Source: Candidatus Pristimantibacillus lignocellulolyticus (lineage in GTDB: Bacteria > Bacillota > Bacilli > Paenibacillales > Paenibacillaceae). From it: 64,000 nt of DNA. The notes under the pieces are model-generated. The model ran no database searches, was not told the origin of the DNA, and worked only from the letters and a program-made list of their open reading frames with translations. Numbering within the stretch: position 1 is the stretch's first letter; the number at the start of each line of letters is the position of its first letter. This document shows, one piece after another, positions 59,092 through 64,000 of the stretch. A program made the translations under genes and the position numbers. Location of the stretch: NCBI GenBank assembly GCA_023639215.1, contig CP097899.1:3034001-3098000 (forward strand), given 5' to 3'.

Positions 59092-62001
59092 ATGAGCATC
59101 CATGATGAGCGCAATTCTTCGCCTTGGAAGAGTTACTATGGTCCTAACTATGGTTATGTGCAGGAGCAATATGAGCTTTATTTGCAAGACCCGAATATGG
59201 TCGATCCTTCCGTTCGTGAATTATTTGTGCTTTGGGGGGAACCACCAAGTGATCTCGTTACACCTGCAACGCAATCTTCTGTAACGAATTCTGGAGTTAA
59301 TGCTTCAAGAGCTTCACTCGTAAGTAATAACATCCCGTTAGACAGCAATTTATTACAAAAAGTTGTAGCTGCACACCAATTGATGTTGAATATTCGTCGT
59401 TATGGACATCTAGGAGCAGATATTAATCCTCTTGATTTAAGTCCAAAAGCTGATACAAAGCTATTGGAACCGAAAACTTTTGGCTTAACTAAGCATGATC
59501 TTGAAGCAATTCCTGCTAAATTAATTTGGAATAATGCCCCTGCTAATATTTCGAATGGCTGGGACGCTATTCTACGTTTACGTGAAATCTATGCTCGTTC
59601 AGCTGCATATGAGTTCACTCATATTCATGATGAACATGAACGTGATTGGCTATTTGAAAAAGCTGAATCTGGATCTTTCCCTGCTCCGCTTTCTGATCGT
59701 GAGAAGGAAGCATTGTTAGAAAGATTACTGCAAGTTGAGATGTTTGAGAATTTCATCCACAAAACATTCGTTGGTCAAAAACGATTTTCAATCGAAGGCC
59801 TAGATATGCTAGTGCCTGTACTAGATGAAATTGTTAGAGCTGTGGCACATGATGGTGCACAGCATATTTTGATGGGGATGGCACATCGTGGACGTCTAAA
59901 TGTATTAGCACACATCCTTGGAAAGCCGTATGAACGTATTTTTGCGGAATTCCATCATTCTCCCAATAAAGCACTTGAAAGCGCTAAAAACCTAAATTAT
60001 GGGTGGACTGGTGATGTTAAGTATCATCTTGGAGCTGATCGTGCAGTACGTGAGGGTGAAACGGTACGAGCTAATATTACTCTAGCTAATAATCCATCAC
60101 ATTTAGAATTTGTTAATCCAGTGGTTGAAGGTTATACAAGAGCTGCTCAAGAGGATCGTTCAAAACCAGGCTATCCGAAGCAGGATCTTCATGCTGCAGT
60201 AACGATTTGCGTTCATGGTGACGCTGCGTTTATCGGCGAAGGCATTGTAGCTGAAACACTTAACTTTAATAATCTTGACGGTTATCGTAATGGTGGTACT
60301 TTGCACATTATCGCTAACAATCGTCTAGGGTTTACTACAAATAGTCAAGATTCTAGATCTACTCATTATGCAAGTGACTTAGCAAAAGGCTTCGATCTTC
60401 CGATTGTACACGTAAATGCGGATGATCCAGAGGCTTGCCTTGCTGCGGTTAGATTAGCTTGTGAGTACCGTCTACGTTATAACAAAGGATTTGTTATTGA
60501 TTTGATTGGCTACCGCCGTTATGGTCACAACGAGATGGATGATCCAGAAGGAACACAACCATTAATGTACAGTAAGATCAGAAATCACCCTACGGTTAGC
60601 ACGATTTATGCGAACCAGTTGGTGGATCGTAATTCCATGACGAAGGAACAGGTTGCTGGGTTACGTACTCGTACATCAGATGTGTTACAAAATGCCTATT
60701 CAACGATGAAAGCTAATGAAGGACAGAAGAAAGAAAAACGTGAAAAGCCAGAAGGCTTTACAGTTCCAGAAGATGTGAAAACATCAGTATCAATGGAGCA
60801 ATTACGTGAAATCAATCTTGAATTACTTAACCGTCCTGAAAGCTTTACAGAATATAATAAATTACAGAAGATTTTACAACGTCGTGCTGTAGGTTTGAAC
60901 GATGGGGAGAAAGTGGATTGGGCACATGCTGAAGCATTAGCATTTGCAACTATCCTTGCTGACGGAACGCCTATTCGTATGAGTGGTCAAGATGTCGAGC
61001 GTGGAACATTCTCACATCGTCATATCGTGTTGAATGATAATGTCAACGCTAAGAAATTCTCGCCATTACATTACATTCCACAAGCTAAGGCATCTTTCTC
61101 TATTCATAATAGTCCACTTTCAGAAACTGCAGTTCTAGGTTTCGAATATGGTTACAATGTATTCTCACCAGAAACTTTTGTCATCTGGGAAGCACAATAT
61201 GGTGACTTTGCCAACGTTGCCCAAGTTATTTTTGATCAGTTTATTGCTGCTGGTCGTGCAAAATGGTCTCAAAAATCTGGAATTACTATTCTGCTCCCTC
61301 ATGGATATGAAGGTCAAGGTCCAGAACATTCTAGTGCACGTCTTGAGCGATTCTTGCAATTATCTGCTGATAATAACTGGACAGTTGCGAATCTAACAAG
61401 TGCATCACAATACTTCCACTTATTGCGTAAACAGGCGGCAATGTTAGGTAGTGAAAATGTTCGTCCATTGGTGTTAATTGCTCCAAAAAGTCTAATTCGT
61501 AATCCACGTGTCGCTGCACATGGTATTGAGTTTAGCGAAGGATCGTTTAAGCCAGTATTGCCACAGTTCAGCTTAACTGAAGCAAAAGCTGATCGTGATA
61601 AAGTTAAACGTATTGTATTTGGAACAGGTAAAGTTATGGTTGATATTGAAGAGGCACAATCGTCAGCTTCTCCTGCGGATTATGATTGGTTAAGAATTGC
61701 TCGTATCGAGCAACTATTCCCATTCCCTGAATCTGAAGTTGAACGAATCGTGAAGCTTTATCCGAAATTAGAGGAAATTGTATGGGTTCAAGAAGAACCT
61801 AAAAATATGGGATCATGGTTATTCATAGATCCAAGATTACGTGCAGTTGCACCGAAAAATGTTAAAGTGAGTTACATCGGACGTCCTGATCGAGCTAGTA
61901 CAGCAAGTGGACATCAAGAAGTCCATGTGAGAGAGCAACAAGCAATCATTTCATCTACTTTGAATGGGCAGCCATTTGAATCGAATATCGTAAGGGGGTA
62001 G
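59092..62001 (+). CDS. odhA: 2-oxoglutarate dehydrogenase E1 component
   Basis: The ThDP-dependent decarboxylase of the citric-acid-cycle complex, 969 residues, near the Bacillus size. The N-terminal region (SPWKSYYGPNYGYVQEQYEL), the ThDP region HGDAAFIGEGIVAETLN and the C-terminal VWVQEEPKNMGSW are canonical. GAGAGGGTG precedes the ATG at 59092. Followed six bases later by odhB in one operon. The E3 subunit gene is not in this window. Confidence 0.96.
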   Translation: MSIHDERNSSPWKSYYGPNYGYVQEQYELYLQDPNMVDPSVRELFVLWGEPPSDLVTPATQSSVTNSGVNASRASLVSNNIPLDSNLLQKVVAAHQLMLNIRRYGHLGADINPLDLSPKADTKLLEPKTFGLTKHDLEAIPAKLIWNNAPANISNGWDAILRLREIYARSAAYEFTHIHDEHERDWLFEKAESGSFPAPLSDREKEALLERLLQVEMFENFIHKTFVGQKRFSIEGLDMLVPVLDEIVRAVAHDGAQHILMGMAHRGRLNVLAHILGKPYERIFAEFHHSPNKALESAKNLNYGWTGDVKYHLGADRAVREGETVRANITLANNPSHLEFVNPVVEGYTRAAQEDRSKPGYPKQDLHAAVTICVHGDAAFIGEGIVAETLNFNNLDGYRNGGTLHIIANNRLGFTTNSQDSRSTHYASDLAKGFDLPIVHVNADDPEACLAAVRLACEYRLRYNKGFVIDLIGYRRYGHNEMDDPEGTQPLMYSKIRNHPTVSTIYANQLVDRNSMTKEQVAGLRTRTSDVLQNAYSTMKANEGQKKEKREKPEGFTVPEDVKTSVSMEQLREINLELLNRPESFTEYNKLQKILQRRAVGLNDGEKVDWAHAEALAFATILADGTPIRMSGQDVERGTFSHRHIVLNDNVNAKKFSPLHYIPQAKASFSIHNSPLSETAVLGFEYGYNVFSPETFVIWEAQYGDFANVAQVIFDQFIAAGRAKWSQKSGITILLPHGYEGQGPEHSSARLERFLQLSADNNWTVANLTSASQYFHLLRKQAAMLGSENVRPLVLIAPKSLIRNPRVAAHGIEFSEGSFKPVLPQFSLTEAKADRDKVKRIVFGTGKVMVDIEEAQSSASPADYDWLRIARIEQLFPFPESEVERIVKLYPKLEEIVWVQEEPKNMGSWLFIDPRLRAVAPKNVKVSYIGRPDRASTASGHQEVHVREQQAIISSTLNGQPFESNIVRG

Positions 62002-62007
62002 CTACTA

Positions 62008-63255
62008 ATGGCAGATATTATTGTACCAGAATTAGGAGAATCGATTTCTGAAGGAACGATCTCGAAATGGTTCGTCAAGGTTGGCGATACTGTTAATCAA
62101 GGTGACGTACTACTGGAGCTAGAAACGGATAAAGTTAATATCGAAATTAGTGCTGAAAGTAGCGGCGCAGTAAATGCAATTGCAAAGCAAGATGGTGAGG
62201 TTGTACTAGTAGGTGAAGCTATTGGAACGATTGGTGGAGCATCTAGTGCACCAACTCCAGTGGCACCTGAACCCGTTGTAGAGGTTCCAACACCTGCTCC
62301 AGTAGTAACGTCTGCTGAACCTGTTGCTGTAAATGCAGGAGGTGTTAATGCTTCTCCAGCTGCTCGTAAACTTGCTCGTGAACAAGGTGTTGATCTAGCA
62401 CAAGTTCAAGGCAAGGATGCGATTGGTCGTATCTACCCTGAAGATGTTCGTTCGCATCAAGTTCAACCGACAGCTGCTCAAACTTCCATTGCAGCTCCTA
62501 TTGCCAAACCAGCGCCAGTCGCTGCTGCTGCAACTGCTGTATCAGTAGATGGTAAAACAGTAGAACGTAAACGTATGTCTCGTCGTAGAGCTACGATTGC
62601 GAAGCGTCTAGTTGAAGCTCAACAAACAGCAGCAATGCTAACAACATTTAATGAAATTGATATGACTGCTATTCTTGATCTTCGTAAACGTCGTAAACAA
62701 TCGTTCTTCGACAAAAATGATGTTAATCTTGGATTTATGTCATTCTTCACAAAAGCTGTTGTTGGTGCTTTAAAAGCATATCCATTGTTGAATGCTGAAA
62801 TTGATGGCGAAGATATTGTGATGAAAAAGTATTTCGACATTGGTATAGCTGTAGCTGCCAAGGAAGGTTTAGTTGTTCCAGTTGTTCGTGACGCAGATCG
62901 TTTGAGCTTTGCAGAAATTGAACGTAACATTGGTGAGCTTGCTAAAAAAGCACGTGCTAACACATTGACGTTGAATGAATTGCAAGGTGGTAGCTTCACA
63001 ATCACGAATGGTGGAGTATTCGGATCATTGCTATCTACACCTATCTTGAATACACCTCAAGTTGGTATACTAGGTATGCACAAAATTCAACTTCGTCCAA
63101 TTGCGATTGATGAAGAACGTATGGAAAATCGTCCAATGATGTATCTTGCATTATCTTACGATCACCGTATTGTTGATGGTAGTGAAGCGGTTCGTTTCCT
63201 AGTTACAATTAAAGAACTTCTTGAAGATCCGGAGCAACTACTTCTTCAAGGATAG
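62008..63255 (+). CDS. odhB: 2-oxoglutarate dehydrogenase E2, dihydrolipoyl succinyltransferase
   Basis: The core of the complex, 415 residues: an N-terminal lipoyl domain with the lipoylated lysine K42 in LETDKVNIEI, an alanine/proline-rich linker, a peripheral subunit-binding domain (ASPAARKLAREQGVDLAQVQG), a second linker, and the catalytic domain with SYDHRIVDG near the C-terminus. AAGGGGG precedes the ATG. A terminator follows. Confidence 0.96.
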   Translation: MADIIVPELGESISEGTISKWFVKVGDTVNQGDVLLELETDKVNIEISAESSGAVNAIAKQDGEVVLVGEAIGTIGGASSAPTPVAPEPVVEVPTPAPVVTSAEPVAVNAGGVNASPAARKLAREQGVDLAQVQGKDAIGRIYPEDVRSHQVQPTAAQTSIAAPIAKPAPVAAAATAVSVDGKTVERKRMSRRRATIAKRLVEAQQTAAMLTTFNEIDMTAILDLRKRRKQSFFDKNDVNLGFMSFFTKAVVGALKAYPLLNAEIDGEDIVMKKYFDIGIAVAAKEGLVVPVVRDADRLSFAEIERNIGELAKKARANTLTLNELQGGSFTITNGGVFGSLLSTPILNTPQVGILGMHKIQLRPIAIDEERMENRPMMYLALSYDHRIVDGSEAVRFLVTIKELLEDPEQLLLQG

Positions 63256-63273
63256 TTGAATAATATAAACTCA

Positions 63274-63316
63274 AAAAAAACCTCTCGATGATGATGATTA
63301 TCGAGAGGTTTTTTCA
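63274..63316 (+). terminator. Terminator after odhAB
   Basis: AAAAACCTCTCGAT pairs with ATCGAGAGGTTTTT around a GATGATGATT loop. Confidence 0.93.
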
Positions 63317-63361
63317 AATTTATGGCAAATATATACAAGTATGCGATAGAGGGGGGATAAC

Positions 63362-64000
63362 ATGAGTATTAAGTATGATCTATGGAAATCGAATCAATAC
63401 AGTGAGCCATTTGAAAGAATTGATGATCAAAGTGAAATGGTTGAAATAAGTTCAACTCATATAGAAGAATCTGAAGAGACCAAAGGGCAAGTAGTTTATC
63501 GTAATTCAGAACAAGAAAGTATTAGTCAGTTTGAGGAAATGATTAAAGAGCAACCTAATTTTTATCAAAACTTAATGGATCATGTTGTCGCGGGTGTGTT
63601 CGTTGTGTACGATCATAGAATCATTTATGTTAACTCTTATTTCGCACAGTTACTTGGCTATACTATTCATGAAATGATAAATCATCCGATGGAACACTTT
63701 ATTGAAGAAGAGGACTGGCTTTTACCTCATACTTTTGAGGATGCTTTAGACAAGGAATATACGAAACGTCAAATTATCAGATGGCATGGAAAACATAAAA
63801 ACAGTTCCACAATATATTTAGAGGGTAAACGAACAAGAATTATTCACCAAGATCATTTCTATTTTCTGTCGACTGTTCAAGACGTTACGATTAAATATGA
63901 GAAAGAACGAGAACTTATTCGTAATGCGAAAATGTATCAGCGAATGTTAATGACTATTCCAGAGCCAATTTTTATTACAGTAGATAGTGCTATAATATTT
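63362..64000 (+). CDS. PAS-domain signalling protein (cut by window edge)
   Basis: The first 213 residues of a larger protein. After a charged ~65-residue head, residues about 75-185 form a PAS domain (NLMDHVVAGVFVVYDHRIIYVN; FAQLLGYTIHEM; YFLSTVQDVT), and a second PAS begins at RMLMTIPEPIFIT. GAGGGGGGATAAC precedes the ATG. The output domain lies outside the window; histidine kinase, diguanylate cyclase or sigma-54 activator are all possible. Confidence 0.8.
   Translation, partial: MSIKYDLWKSNQYSEPFERIDDQSEMVEISSTHIEESEETKGQVVYRNSEQESISQFEEMIKEQPNFYQNLMDHVVAGVFVVYDHRIIYVNSYFAQLLGYTIHEMINHPMEHFIEEEDWLLPHTFEDALDKEYTKRQIIRWHGKHKNSSTIYLEGKRTRIIHQDHFYFLSTVQDVTIKYEKERELIRNAKMYQRMLMTIPEPIFITVDSAIIF

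Noticed and set aside
62619..63005. Minus-strand ORF of 128 codons opposite odhB
   Set aside because: Antisense shadow of the conserved catalytic domain.

Overview
The window reads as a chromosomal segment of a low-GC, spore-forming member of the Bacillota, most likely Paenibacillaceae. Supporting signs are a SpoVV/YlbJ sporulation protein, the infC-rpmI-rplT and ilv-leu arrangements, a T-box leader, a copper-amine-oxidase-N stalk domain on a secreted enzyme, a DUF5702-type Tad locus, and homologues of the small Bacillus proteins YycC, YtqA/YtqB, YkuU, YvyE and CtaM/YozB. No phage, plasmid, transposase, CRISPR array, rRNA or tRNA gene was seen. The assignment rests on recognised families, not on a database search.

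Layout. 1-6.4 kb: NAD kinase (cut by the left edge), spoVV/ylbJ, a truncated haemoglobin, DUF2225, a yycC pair, an M3 oligopeptidase and ndk. 6.6-8.7 kb: a secreted GH26-like glycosidase with a stalk domain. 9.2-19.5 kb: a compact ten-gene Tad/Flp pilus locus (CpaE-like ATPase, TadA, TadB, TadC, Flp pilin, two TadE-like proteins, a DUF5702 protein, prepilin peptidase, FHA protein). 19.6-30.5 kb: nfo, purU, transketolase, ppnP, a small XRE module with a frameshifted partner, ctaM, pgi and yvyE. 30.8-34.6 kb: a sulfate ABC importer. 35-39.5 kb: an iron and peroxide cluster (fur, a DUF1450 protein, ferritin) mixed with a HAD phosphatase, ctpA and a cold-shock gene. 39.7-48.4 kb: a DUF4080 radical SAM protein, a VOC-ManA fusion, mnmM/ytqA, trmB, PAP2 and a GT2 glycosyltransferase. 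48.5-50 kb: the infC operon with its L20-type leader and an ATT start codon. 50.4-56 kb: T-box, ilvB, ilvN, ilvC, leuB. 56.2-64 kb: a broken collagen-like remnant, a YkuU-type peroxiredoxin, M17 aminopeptidase, odhA-odhB and the start of a PAS sensor.

The most unusual feature is a family of intergenic palindromic repeats. The unit is 186-187 bp, with near-perfect ~20-bp inverted ends at the best-preserved locus. It occurs at about ten loci, in both orientations and in at least two sequence subfamilies. At three loci it forms tandem arrays with an exact period and a truncated last copy. Units often begin within a few bases of a stop codon, and in ilvN the repeat appears to supply the stop codon. 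No mobile-element gene accompanies it here.

A second theme is metal and peroxide control. A perfect Fur-box palindrome overlaps a strong promoter upstream of the DUF1450 gene, PerR-like boxes precede fur and ferritin, and a Fur-like box lies in the peroxiredoxin promoter. Together these suggest a local iron/oxidative-stress regulon.
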